A DNA stretch of 64,000 nucleotides. Source: Sebastes aleutianus. Its lineage: Eukaryota; Chordata; Actinopteri; Perciformes; Sebastidae. The stretch is from NCBI GenBank assembly GCA_916700875.1, contig CAKAKS010000066.1, positions 33,520,990-33,584,989 on the forward strand. The letters run 5' to 3'. Within the stretch, counting starts at the first letter, position 1, and each line of letters begins with the position of its first letter. The notes under the pieces are model-generated. The model had not been told where the DNA came from, searched no databases, and saw only the letters and a program-made list of their open reading frames with translations. Position numbers and translations under genes: made by a program. Of this stretch, positions 1 to 24,815 are shown in pieces.

Positions 1-1031
1 GAAACCAAAAGTATGCTCATCCAAAGACTAGTTGTTTACCTATTCAAATTGCAGTAGATCAAATTTAAGTCAAGATGTAGCTCTGAGAAAATCTAATGCT
101 GTTTTGCAGGATAAAATGGATACAGATAAGAATCTTAACGTGGGAAACCGGCAACGACTTCTGTGATTGTCTGACAGCTTGTGTTGCTGCCCGCTGAACC
201 ATCATTTACAGGAAATGATGACACTACCTCCCCAGATTACAGCAATTCAGTTGGTGAGTAATTGGTACCATAGCCCTCAGGAATGATGACAAAATCGACA
301 AAAAAACATGTAAAGGCCAGATGATGAAATATTTTTGTGAAACAGCTGATTGGTGACGTGTGTACAAGAAGTGATTAGAGAGGAAAGCGCAACTCCAGAG
401 CTGCTGCAGCTTATTTCTATATTCCCTCTAGTCTCAGTTCATCACTTGTGACTGTGTGAGTGTCTGATTCATCACTAACAAAGACGGTTGCTCAACAGGA
501 AGAGAGGGAGTTTCAAAGCTCTGATGAAACAGAGTGAGTGTATGTATAGACATTTGAGTTCATTTTTAACGACAATTGGCGAGAAATTCAACACGTGTGT
601 AGGTAACAGAGTAGACCAGTTGACACATGCATGTTGCATCAATCAGGCTTTGTGTAGGTTTTGGGCCAGAAGTCAGACACACAAGTTTGACTTTAAATTT
701 AACAATATCGAAATTCTGTCCTCTGACTTCTGTCACTTTCCACGGTGGCCGATGCCTCACAGTGCCTCCGTGACCTTTACTACATCTCACTGTAAATCCT
801 CAGTTTCCTCTCCTTATCACAGTTGATGTAACAAAGCACATGCTGTTGATTTATGAGGCCGGAGTAAGATGCTCGCAGACTGACATGAAACAGCAGAGTC
901 TTGCAGGACTTGGCAGGGCGAGAGAGTTGGATGAACATCAGGTCCATCCACTTGGGAGGGAAAGTTACACAACACACGATTCAGGGGTTCAGGGGGGGGG
1001 GGGACATTCCTTAAAAAAAGAAAAAACTCAC
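1..1031 (-). other. erlin2 intron, nothing recognised
   Basis: This is intronic DNA downstream of the last visible exon. I found no coding match to the erlin C-terminal half and no clear repeat boundary. The short open frames here look random. Confidence 0.6.
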
Positions 1032-13950
<12,919 letters not shown>

Positions 13951-14642
13951 CCTGGCAAGCAGACAAAGAAGACAGCATGGGAAAATGAGCAGATGGGAAC
14001 AGAGTTTCTCGTTTGGTGTTTACACAAAGTCCTGCCTTAATTGCAATCAAATGCTCCCAACTACAAGTACTAATAGATTCTTTCTATCTATCCAGTCAGC
14101 GGCTTGTCTCGTACTGTAGTAACACATTGGAATTGGCTTCCTGCTCACTGGGTTATCTCCTCTCAGCTCAGGCTTAGCCAGGCATCGGCTGGTACTCAGT
14201 GACCTTGTCACACTTTAAGAGGATTGAGGCTAAAGTGCGAAAACATTGTAACCTCTCTTCACACATGAGATGAATCTGCCAGTACCATCTTCAACAGTAT
14301 CAACATTCACACATGTATGATAACGTTTACTTGAGGTAGTTTAAGCCGATGAGCGGGATGAGGTGCTGTCTTAGTTAAGGATTTGCAGAGATACAATCTG
14401 GTGCCCCTGCTGGTTCAACACTGGACCTGTCTCAGAATCACACTGTTTATACAACAATGTTTATAAGATAGTTGTATGTTAGATCCAATTAAATATACTG
14501 TAACACCTTCTTCACTGATGGTTAAAACTATAGGCCAGCACAAAAATCACAATTACTGACATAAACTAACATGTTCTGAACAGACATATTACAAACACCA
14601 ACAAAAAGCAATATTTGCATTTTGGAACATAAAGCAGCCAAC

Positions 14643-15165
14643 TTAAGCAGCAGTGGGCAGAATTCAGGTAAATATGATTTAAAAAACGTTATTTTTTATA
14701 AAATATATCGTGACAGTAGTGCATGACAGGTAATCTGAAAAAAAAAACATGTGCATCCGTGTCCTCCGGTGCTCCTAATGGCATCTGAACGATTTCACAG
14801 AGAGAGTTTGTGACCCTGCAGCCATGTTGAGATCAGTTGAGGAAATACTAATCACCGCCCATCAGCCGCGTCACAAACTTTCTCATTTTAAAGCTAAACA
14901 GTACACTACAAGATGTTTCTGAAAACATTTTACGCAAGACATAGGCATTACAGTAACAGAATATTGATTCATATTTGATCAGCGTTGCCTAGTTTGACTG
15001 TTTAATAGGAGTTTGCAAGTGATTGACAGCTGCCTCTGTTGAATGAACAGCCAATAGGAATGCTCTCTCTCTGAAATGACCTGTGATTGGTTAAAGTCTC
15101 CCGTCACAGGCTAGATTTTCAAAAGCCTGAAAACAGAGCCATGAGGAGGAGCAGAAGTCTAGTTT
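14643..15165. mobile_element. TTAA-flanked element family C, reversed, truncated
   Basis: It begins TTAAGCAGCAGTGGGCAG and is homologous, in reverse, to 51875-52618. The other terminus is missing, with similarity fading near GAAGTCTAG. It lies in erlin2 intron 1. Confidence 0.65.
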
Positions 15166-16104
15166 TCGCTTTCCTTCTTTGTAACACACTGGTCTGCAAC
15201 TATTTGTTTTGATGCTGGTCTGCTGGGAAGTGATTCTAAATTTGAATGGAAACAAACAACTTATAATCAACTTACTTGCAACAATAAATGTATGCCCTGA
15301 CAATAACACGTTAGATAATGTGCAGCATGTATAGCTCTACTGACATCCTGAATAGACAGAAGGGAAAGAAGTGAACACTCAAATGTGGAAACGATATCGT
15401 GTTGAATTAGAACAGTGTTTAAAATCTGGTATAAATAGAAAGCTTCATATGGCAGTTTCAGAATAAAACTAAATCATCGACCAACAGAACCGGTCAGAAT
15501 TAAATCTCATGTTTTCGTAAAGTGACGGACTCAGTTTCCTGTGCTTCACGGAAACGACCGCAGCCTATAGCAGGTCAAAGTTCAACATTAACACATCATC
15601 AAAACACATATCATGTTGGGTACAGACGTACATACACACGTATGCCGAATGACAGGGGTGAATCTGAAGATCTGTATACAGTCGTTAAGTAATCAAGTTA
15701 TGACAGATATGTATGATTTATTAAACAGACAACTTTAAATATCCATATATGTGAACCTAGTTTGGTTTCGATGGCTCCTGAGCTAACGTTAGCTATGATA
15801 GCATAATGTATATTATTGCTGCCTAAGTAAGACCAGTCTTCTCCAACAGCGGACCCGTTTACCGACACTATCAGTCCCCTGGACGTCACACCGTAACGAT
15901 AGCAACACTTCACTGTTCCCGTCAGAGCAGCAGACAGCGACTCATATTGATTCACCTCTGCTAACGCTGCAAGTTAGCCAAACAATACCAGCACCGTTTA
16001 TCTCCCTTTGCCGTGCAACCGTCACATTAAACGAGACGGGCGATAGCAGAGCGCTTGTTTAAATAGACGGTGACACAATGTCCTTGTTGCTCTGAAGGTC
16101 TTAC
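15166..16104 (-). other. erlin2 intron 1, unique part
   Basis: No repeat was recognised. CpG content rises towards exon 1 (15840-16060), with GGACGTCACACCG near 15880 as a possible CRE half-site. This may be part of the promoter-proximal region. Confidence 0.4.
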
Positions 16105-16200
16105 CTGTAGATTAACCCGTGAAGACTCTGAAGACGCTATAGCAACAGATCAGAAGCAGGCAGCACAAGGCACCTGCTACTTCCGCTTCTGCGTATTCTT
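16105..16200 (-). other. erlin2: erlin2 non-coding exon 1 (5' end approximate)
   Basis: On the minus strand a strong donor, CTACAG|GTAAGACC, ends at 16105. The coding exon at 13950 is preceded by a good acceptor (pyrimidine run then TTGCCAG|G) only one base before the ATG. The start codon therefore lies in exon 2, and this segment is inferred to be the untranslated first exon. The transcription start is not visible and 16200 is a guess. Confidence 0.6.
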
Positions 16201-16300
16201 CTTCGGTGGTAGACTTCAGTTTGGCTTTTTGGCGTCCACTTGTCGCATTAGCGCCCCTCGTGGGCACTCCACTAACAGCTTCTGTTGTCTGCATACATTA
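16150..16300 (-). promoter_or_regulatory. erlin2: candidate TATA-less erlin2 promoter
   Basis: Read on the minus strand, this stretch upstream of the exon 1 donor has no TATA box. It carries GCGGAAGTA at 16186-16178, which fits an ETS/GABPA-type motif common in housekeeping promoters. Position and motif are seen; promoter function is inferred. Confidence 0.4.
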
Positions 16301-17200
16301 TTTTCAATACATTATTTAGAAAATCTAGTACAGTAGTTATAAACATGTTCAGCTTTTTCATTACATATCAATATATATATATATTTCACAGTATAAAAAT
16401 AATATGAAAATAAACTAAATTACACAACTAATAAAATGTAAGAAAAGGAAAGGAAGATTCATAATAAAAAAAAAACAATCAGGGTCTGTCAGACAATTAA
16501 AATAAATTTGAAATGTCTACATAATCTTATAGTTTTTGCCAATTTAGAATTTTTGAGTTTTAAGTTTTCAATCGTAGTCAAATATGTTTTAAAATCAGTA
16601 TCTTTAAAAGTATAAAAAGAGGGTAGTTTTTTAAGCCATATCACAATATTTTGCTAATTTATTAATCAAATTAATCATGTGAATTTGTCGTTGGCATACA
16701 TAGACACACACGATTACGTTTGGGCCCCCTTTTGGCCACAGTGGCTTGAGCAGCCGTCTGGCCTGCTTCAGTAAAACCGAGGCAAATATGATCGACGTGT
16801 TTATTTGAAATTAAATAAACTATTTACAGTACTTGCAAAACAGGATGGACAATTTAGATTTCGCAGTTCACACTGCCTGTATGTCTCTGGAGTGTGGGAA
16901 GAAACCAGAGTATTCAGAGGAAACCCACAGAAACATGAAACTCAAGACAAATGTGCAAACTCCACACAGAAATGCACTGCTTGATTTCCATGATGAGCCC
17001 CAGGCTGGATTGGGCCTTTTTGTTGACAGAACTGTACTGCAAAACAGCTGGTTAGGAGGACAGAGACCAACAGGAACACCAAGTGTGAAGTATTCCATTT
17101 ATTGTCTGTCATAATGGAAGCAACATGCACTGTTTTTGTTCTTCCCATAAAAAAGAACATAACATACTTTGTTCAACAAGGTTGAGAATACACACTCTAA
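16300..17200. other. intergenic AT-rich DNA, nothing recognised
   Basis: Short open frames on both strands near 16830-17160 show no recognisable protein. Confidence 0.45.
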
Positions 17201-17364
17201 GGCATCCCTGTGGCTAAGGGGTTAAAGAGGATGACGATGAAGAACACTGTCCCTGCTTCAAGTCCAGCGGGAGATCTTTTTTTTGCACCGCTCTCTCCCA
17301 CATCTCTCTGCTGCTATCCAATAAAGGCATAAAAGTCCCCAGAAATAATGATGAAAAAAAAAAC
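17201..17364 (+). mobile_element. tRNA-derived SINE
   Basis: The head carries an A-box-like TGGCTAAGGGG and a B-box-like GCTTCAAGTCC at normal pol III promoter spacing. A body follows, ending in an A-rich tail at 17354-17364. The target duplication is ambiguous because the flanks are CA-rich. Confidence 0.75.
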
Positions 17365-17574
17365 ACTCACACACTGTGGTTTAGTTATGTCACCCAATAG
17401 CAACCCTGAAATGTGGCATTCATGTCTTCCTGGTTTTCCCACCACTCCTTGAAACTAGTTTTTTTTGTTGCAGATGTTTGTTGTTGTTGTTATTAGGTTT
17501 CTTCTACTATCAACCTCAGTTTCCTCATGAGTTTATGAGCTGGAACCCACAAAACCTGAGCTGAAAGTCTCTTG

Positions 17575-17888
17575 TTAATGAGCCTCCGTTGGTATTTCAC
17601 TACAGCATGTCCAGCCTTGCTTGACATGGAAGTAATTCTATACCTTTTATTGCTGAACTTGAATCACAACAACTTACCATAGCGTCTCCTGTCTATTATA
17701 GTGGCATTAAAATGTCCATAATGTGTACACAAATTTGTATCAACAACTTCCAGCTACAGATGTTAAGAATACAAAACTAGACCGTGGTTCATTGGGTTTC
17801 ACCTATCTGTGAATACTGATGACTCCTGCTTGTTAGTGTTCTAAGATCCAACACTAAACACTGTGATCTTAGTGTGATCAATACTTAA
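17575..17888. repeat. duplicated segment S, left copy
   Basis: It starts TTAATGAGCCTCC and ends ATACTTAA. It matches 19138-19546, with the family F element lying exactly between the two copies. Confidence 0.85.
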
Positions 17889-19141
17889 CCCCCTGAGATC
17901 TGCGGGGTCGCGTGCAATCTCGACGGACTTTACTGTCTTTCAGAGGCTATGGTAGTTTCAGTTTTACAGCCAGAGTGAAAATATCATTTGAAACCAGAAA
18001 ACATGATAAGCCATTGGTACCAACATTGTCATACTGTCAGGAAGGGGGCTAAATAATGCTCCAAAGTCAGGCTAAATTTTAGCAAGGAAAAACTGGCATG
18101 GCCATTTGCAAGGGGTCCCTTGACCTCTGACCTCAAGATACGTGAATGAAAATGGGTTCTATGGGTACCCACGAGTCTCCCCTTTACACACATGCCCACT
18201 TTATGATAATCACATGCAGTTTGGGGCATGCAGTATAAATGTGTTATTTTGGCCTATTCTGAAAATGGTGTGTTTGAATATGTCTGCATACTGGGGACCG
18301 TAAATGGAATTACTTAAATTGGGTATCACTATAAAGCTGAGACTCTTGTGGATCCAATGAGACCAATTGTATTCATGTGTGATGATGTTAGTCCCCATAG
18401 TAGCCATTTCATTGTAGTGACTCCATTTTTTAAAATTTCACTGTATAAAATGACCTGTGGTGACCTCTAGGATAATCACAGCCTCATGAAACTTTACAAC
18501 CACAAACTAGAGACCTAGAGCATTCCGAGGATGGATGGCTTTCCTAGCTAGATTGACAATAAGGGGGTTTCTGAGCAGTTTACACGACAGAAGTGCTCGC
18601 AATCCAATCGCCGAATAAACTGCAATTCTTGCAGACAAACTCCAAATGTCAAAAGTTTTTGATCCTAAATCACAGCACGACTTTTTCTATGGTGTTCCTC
18701 AAGGTCTTTGTGTCTTAATGTGGTATTTTGGAGGGACTATTGATCATTTTTTATCAATTTTTGAGTGGTAAAAAATGGTTACATTTAGCACCAAATCTGT
18801 GTAACAAACTGCATCAAACCAAAAATTGCTGCAACAACTTATGAGACATAATAGAGCATGGGGATGGCCATCATATACTTCTATCATCATGTTCCAAGCC
18901 CTAACACACTTTCACAATTTATCTTAATTAATTAATTAATTCATATTTATTTCTGATTTATTACTAGAACATCTTGATAACACAGTGCTGAGCTGCATCT
19001 CAAATTAATCTTCCCAGCATTCAGATGATGTACATCACTTCTATGTGACATCTACTGCTGACCTGCTATCTCCACATAAAGACTCCCTGTACCCCCCTAA
19101 AAAAGACAAAAACGTGTCTATTGTGGGTCTCAGCGGGTTAA
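17885..19141. mobile_element. TTAA-flanked element family F, piggyBac-like ends
   Basis: It runs TTAA|CCCCCTGAGA to TCTCAGCGGG|TTAA. CCC/GGG next to TTAA is the usual piggyBac end structure. It has no transposase. The body matches 2391-3426, and it carries the shared DR1 module at about 18050-18230. Confidence 0.8.
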
Positions 19142-19546
19142 TGAGCCTCCATGGCATTTGCTTGACTGGTATTTCACAGCATGTCCAGCCTTGTTTGACA
19201 TGGAGGTAATTCTATATACTTTTTATTGCTGAACTTCAATTCAATTCAATTCAATAAATTTTTATATAGCGTCAAATCACAACAGAAGTTATTTCAAGAC
19301 GCTTGAACTTGAATCAGAACAACTTATCATAGTGTCTTCTGTCCATTATAGTGGCATTAACATTTCCATACTGCTAAAAGTATAATATAATAATACTATA
19401 ATTTTTATCAACAGCTTCTACTTCAGGTATTATAAATACGAAACATTATGTTTCACCTATCTGTGAATATTGACGACACCTGCCAACTGTTTAGTGTTGT
19501 AAGATCCAACACTAAACACTGTGATCTCAGTGTGATCACTACTTAA
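19138..19546. repeat. duplicated segment S, right copy
   Basis: Same sequence as 17575-17888 but with an extra short insertion at about 19242-19310, flanked by TGAACTT on both sides. Confidence 0.85.
19242..19310 (-). mobile_element. very short LINE/SINE 3'-end insertion
   Basis: An AATTC repeat tail followed by ATATAGCGTCAAATCACAAC, a phrase common in fish retroelement 3' ends. It is bounded by a 7-bp duplication TGAACTT and absent from the sister copy of segment S. Confidence 0.6.
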
Positions 19547-21525
19547 TTTAATCGTTTCCACTTGTTAATTTCATTGTGATTGGTGTCATTTTTGTTGTAT
19601 AATAAAGTATAATGCATGTTCTTGACCCTCATGTTATTAATTTCTTTCAGAAAAGATGTGAATGCTGATGAGAAAGGTGTTTCACCCACTTTCCTAATGT
19701 GGACAGCAGATGGCGACACAGACCAGCTAAGATGCACTGCTTCATTTCCATCAGGAAAACTGGAGAAAAGGCTGCATTATCCTTCTACTACCTCGGCCTG
19801 CCATGATTTTAACATTTTGGGGAGACTTACGCTGTTTTCTTGCAGCAGATGTTTATTTCATTCATTTGCAGTGGATACGATTGGCTGTTAGCCGAAGCAA
19901 CAAACAGAAAGTTGGACATTTGTTAAAGGAAATTAGGCTACAATCTGCCTTTTAAAAAGGGCAATCACTGAAAAACTCAAACTCAAAAAAGTCAATTTAT
20001 TTCATCTTCAATCTGCAATAAGCCACTGGAAGTGACACACAACTAAGGGTCTCGACACTAAAGTAGCTGTGGTGCTTTTATTTTTAGACGTTGGCCTCTT
20101 GAGAAATTTACAAAGGACCAGAGCTAACCCCTAGGTGCTGCAGTGGCAGCTCTGTGCCGTGCATTTTAAACAGGGAGGGGCGGGGTGGCGGAGGGGAAAG
20201 GGAACAACAGAGCAAGGGAAAAGAAGTTTGTCAGAGTTCATTAAGTATCAAGGGAACATCGCTGGAACTGGCAGTGTAAGCCGCGCCGGGGCCCTAGTGC
20301 CATTAATCACGACTGACAAGAAACCAGGGGCCGTGGGAGGAGGTGGAGGGGAGGGGAGGGCAGCTCTGCCAGAGACTCTGGTAGTGATTATAGAACGGGG
20401 TCCAAGCGGTCCGGGCCAGGGGTGTCGAAGGTAAAATACACCGCAGCTAAGGCTATAAAGTTCAGGTGCCTTCACACAGATCACACTCACATAATCACAG
20501 ATAGACTGAGAAGACGTGTGACTCCGGGCTTTTAAAAACATGACAGGGTAATTGTAGAAAGAGTGGAATATTTGGGTTTGAGAAGAGACGTAGAGGCTGG
20601 ATCTCTCCCTTTGTGTATTTCACCCTCTCTCCCTCATTTATATGAGCTGAGCCTCTGGCTTAATAGCATGCAGGAGGAGGAGGAGGAGGAGGAGGAGGAG
20701 GAGAGTGGAAGTGCTGCAGTAACAGAGTGTCGCCCATATATCTCTGTCGGCCTGCCTTATTTTCTCCCCGCACCCCCAGAAACCTCGAGGTAGCTCGCCA
20801 CACTGCTGCCACCCTGGAAGAAGAAATAAATGGGAGAGGGAAAGAGAGGGGAGAGAAGAAAGAGGAGAGCTCGTGACTCGTGAAGATGGAGGCCTCTGTT
20901 AAGTGCTGTGCTTGAAAGCCCGTCCGGCCTCATTAGCTGTCAGTTGTAACAATACTGAGCTGGCAGCGAAGACTGCTCCCAGTCTCGGTGCCATAAATCA
21001 CAGGCTGACAGGGCCCTGACAGGGCTGGGAACCAACACACATGCAAGACTCGCTCGCTCTCTGTCTCTCCGCTGTTCCCTTTTCTTTTCTCTTCTCTCCC
21101 ACTTTTTTCCACTGCTCATTCTTTTTTTTCTTCCTTTATCTCCCATTTCCCTCTCTCTTTCTTTGACAGCCCTTTCTTTCTCTCTCTCTCTCTCTCTCTC
21201 TCCCTCTCTCACACACACACACTTACAGCACATTGCAGCATGTCAGCACACAGTCCAGGAGACGAATGCTCACACCAACACACACTTGCCTTTAGCAGCA
21301 CTTTTTCTTTTGGCGTTCCATACTGTACATAAGTGTGTTTGACAGGACCGGTTTGGAAAAGTCTGTGATTCTTTGATGGATGAGATGTGTTCACCGGGTC
21401 TGTGTGTGCATGGGTAGTTTGTTCTTTATCCCTATTCTTGGCCTCTCGATAAGCATACGTGGCCGTAGCAGGGATATGTTGTTAGCCTACATATTGTCTA
21501 GTGCAATCTATGTTGTTCTTTGTTG
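19547..21525. other. unique intergenic block, candidate cis-regulatory DNA
   Basis: No transposon termini were seen. It includes GC-rich stretches (20130-20450), a (GGA)n run and a CT-rich stretch (21060-21210). CATTAATCAC at 20301 is followed by TGACAA. No gene is supported. Confidence 0.4.
20672..20704. repeat. (GGA)n microsatellite
   Basis: About 11 GGA units. Confidence 0.95.
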
Positions 21526-22028
21526 TTAAAGGACCAGTGTGTAGCATTTCGGGGGTAGCACAAATGGAATATAATATTCATAACTATGTTTTCATTAGTA
21601 TATAATAACCTGAAACAAAGAACTGTTGTGTTTTCGTTATCTTAGAATGAGCCCTGCATAGCTACATAGGAAGTCCTCTTCACGGAGTCGGAGTCGGTGC
21701 GACCGACGCATTGATCGATGAAAAAGTTTGCTCCGGCTGGTGGGCGGTGCTTGGTATTTCCTCAACTGATCTCAACATGGCGGCCGGGTCACAAACTTTC
21801 TCATTTTACAGCTAAACGGTACACTACAAGATGTTTCTGAAAACATTTTATGCAAGAAATAGGCATTACAGGAACAGAATATTGATTCCTATTTGATCTA
21901 GTTTGACCGGCAAGGCTCCAGCTCGGTTCTGATTGGTTGTTCACTACTGTCACGATGAAGCGACCATTTTATAAAAATAACTTTATTTTTAAATCATATT
22001 TGCTCCAACATGCCTACCCTAGCTTTAA
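21526..22028. mobile_element. TTAA-flanked chimeric element
   Basis: It starts TTAAAGGACCAGTGTGTAGC and ends GCCTACCCTAGCTTTAA. The right two-thirds (from about 21725) match family C copies (51875, 54050). The left part is unlike them. Confidence 0.75.
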
Positions 22029-22344
22029 CATAAAAAGGTGTCTTAAAACAGACATCATAAAGCTGACCTCCACTTGAGGTCAGAGTACAGGGACACAGTT
22101 TACATTGTCACATTATCGGGCTACTGACATGCAAAGTCTCCCAGAGCAGCTTCGAATGTAAACGTATGGGTGTATTTGCATGTGGAGGATGTTATGGTCT
22201 GTTTGTGTCCATGAGGCCGAGCAGGAGCTGCTGCAGCCGTCTGCCGGCCTCTATTATGGTGACGCGTGATGATGTGTGTGACACGACTGGAGAGGAAGGA
22301 AGTTGAAGAAAGCAGGGTCATTAATCATTGGTCGGTGACACATG

Positions 22345-22399
<55 letters not shown>

Positions 22400-22688
22400 T
22401 TCTACATACACACATGTAGCTATAGGCGTGGTGCTGAGCTTGCCGCTGGAATAAACCCAACTTAACATGTATACACAGTAAGTGAATATATACAGTGTGT
22501 ACATACACAGAGAATGAGCTCACAGCTGGACTACATGCCTCACATTTGGATGGACTCCACCTTTTCCAGCTCCCACACTCCTCCCCCGTTCCAGAGCTGC
22601 ATACTCTTACCCAAACCCAACAGGATTCAGCTGGACCTCACAGACTCGGGGTCAGCTCAGGTTGGATTTTGCACTTAAATGCTCTACC
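22029..22688. other. unique intergenic block with (CA)n
   Basis: It contains a (CA)24 run at 22345-22392. CATTAATCATTGG lies near 22320, with GTGACA 12 bases on. Nothing else was recognised. Confidence 0.4.
22345..22392. repeat. (CA)24 microsatellite
   Basis: An uninterrupted CA run followed by a short TATATA. Confidence 0.97.
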
Positions 22689-23203
22689 TTAAAGGTCCCA
22701 TATTGTAAAAAGTGAGATTTTCATGTCTTTTATATTATAAAGCAGGTTTAAGTGCTTTATAAATACTGTTAAACCATCAAAACGCTCAATATACAGAGAA
22801 ATACACACAGCCCGTATTCAGAAATTGTGCTTTGAAACAAGCCGTTTTCTGTCCATTTGTGATGTCACAAATATACAATATTTAGACCATTGCACGGTTT
22901 TAAACATAAACAATTCTAAATGTGTCCCAGTTTATTTCCTTTTGCAGTATATGTGAATAAGATCAGCTGACAGGAAGTAAACATGGACCCAAGCTGTTGC
23001 CTAGCAACGCAATTCCGTTGCAGTTCGTTGAAATGCACTAAAACGGAGCGTTTCAGACAGAGGGTGAATACAAGTATATTCAGGCAGACAGTATCAGAAA
23101 AATAAAGTTTTTTTTTTTAAACATTACAACATGTAAACATGTTCTAGTAGAAACACAAAATACAAGTATGAACCTGAAAATGAGCATAATATGGGACCTT
23201 TAA
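22689..23203. mobile_element. TTAA-flanked element family B, complete
   Basis: The ends are TTAAAGGTCCCATATT and its reverse complement AATATGGGACCTTTAA. It carries a perfect RFX X-box palindrome GTTGCCTAGCAAC at 22996-23008. Other copies lie at 29779, 31213, 38880 and, in part, 40274 and 60950. Confidence 0.85.
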
Positions 23204-24495
23204 ACAAGGCTTACGTGCAGCAATGTTTGGTTTCACTTGTGTTTCAGTTCACTAAATGCTGCCAAAAGCTAAGTTCTGATTTTTGCAAAATATTTGTTGA
23301 CACCAGGATTTGGTAAAAAAATTGCTCTGCTCTCAAGGGACTTCTGCACCTTGCAACCCTCTCGCGTATGTGTCGGTCTTCAAAATGTCTAAAAAAAACA
23401 GAAATATGAAAGAACTTTCTTAGTCGTAAGTCTGAATGGCACAAAACTATTTTGTTGGCCCCAAAAAGAGCTGGCAGGTAAATGCTTTAGTGAGTCCAAT
23501 GTAAGCTAAGGTGTATTGCTAATAAGTCACCAAATACAGCATTGTATACCAATATGTTTCAATCACTGATTTTTTGGTCACTTGAGGGCAGCAGAAACAA
23601 GTTGTGAAAACAACATATGACATATCATTAGTTGAAATGACAAACTTGTCAGCAACCAGTTCTGCAGACGTCCAGCAGACACAGAGCAACATCAGCATTA
23701 ATTTAGAGTCATGTTTGGCTAACCTGACGCATTTAAGTCCAATATTCACTCTTCTTGTAGCTCTGCTTTGGTCTCCACCAACTCCTGAGGGAAATATCTG
23801 GCTTTTTAGCTGCTTTGTCTGTCTGTCTGCTGTTTGTTGCTGAGCAGGTGATGGGTTTTTAGAACTTTTTTGCTGAAAACTGCTGCCTGCTCTAGTCGAT
23901 GAGAACGGTCGAGAACGAGGGTCCCTCGATGAATCTGGCCAATGTTGATCCTAATTTTTCCCCGACGTCGGTCACATTCCTGTTTTGCAAGACGGGCTTC
24001 ACTAGATATAACTTTGGTTTTTTTTATGCTTCCGTGGAGTTTGGAGTGTTGGAGTCTGAGTTTTGGTGGGAGGCTGGTCGTTTGGTGGCGTTAGCGGACT
24101 CCATTTCTAACCGAATGTTAGCTATGGTTGCACACTGTTAGCTCTGTAGCGGAGCTGCAAATAAAAATGACTGCGCATGACGTCACATCCGTTGGAATTT
24201 CCCGGAAAAAACGTCCCGCATTCTTCACATTAAAAGCAGTCTACAGGGTGATAGAGGAAACCCAGAAAGTCGTGGAAGGTCTTATTTTTTAGGTTAGGTT
24301 ACAACCTGTTCACACATTGGCAATAAAAAACTATCACAAAACGTTTATACGTGTAAAAACGTACAGTTCGTTTAAGATGTGGGCCAGAATCAGGTGATAA
24401 TTCTCTGTGGGTTTGTCACTACGAGCGACCTTTGTCATTAGGCCTACACGTCATAATCTCATTATTTATTATAAAAAATATTGATCATAGCAACT
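23204..24495. other. intergenic DNA with a partial family E repeat
   Basis: Between about 23970 and 24374, phrases such as TTTTGCAAGACGGGCTTCAC and TTATACGTGTAA match the complete family E element at 36964-37550. The remainder shows nothing recognisable. Confidence 0.45.
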
Positions 24496-24815
24496 TTAAA
24501 GGTGCTCTATATCTAGAGCATTAATATAGCAGCAAACAAACTAATTTGCTATGTAAAGATATAAAGGAGTAATGTCTACCTGAGCAGAGAATGAAGTTGC
24601 TAACTCCGTCCTAACTGACAGCGCCATTGCGGAAGGGTAGCGTCCACCCTCCGGTCCCCCCCCCCTCCAGGTTAACACTGTTAGCTCTGTCAGCAAGGTT
24701 GCGTTGTTTTCACTGATAGCGCTGTTAGCATCGTTCCCTACGAGCCGCCAGCTCGGCTGTCGCCATGTTGAGAGCCGTGCAGAGGCAATAGAAATCTCGC
24801 ATTTAGCACCTTTAA
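24496..24815. mobile_element. TTAA-flanked element family D
   Basis: It runs from TTTAAAGGTGCTCTATAT to ATTTAGCACCTTTAAA, flanked by TTAA. It shares CTGTCGCCATGTTGAGAGCC with a degraded copy ending at 32668. Confidence 0.75.
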
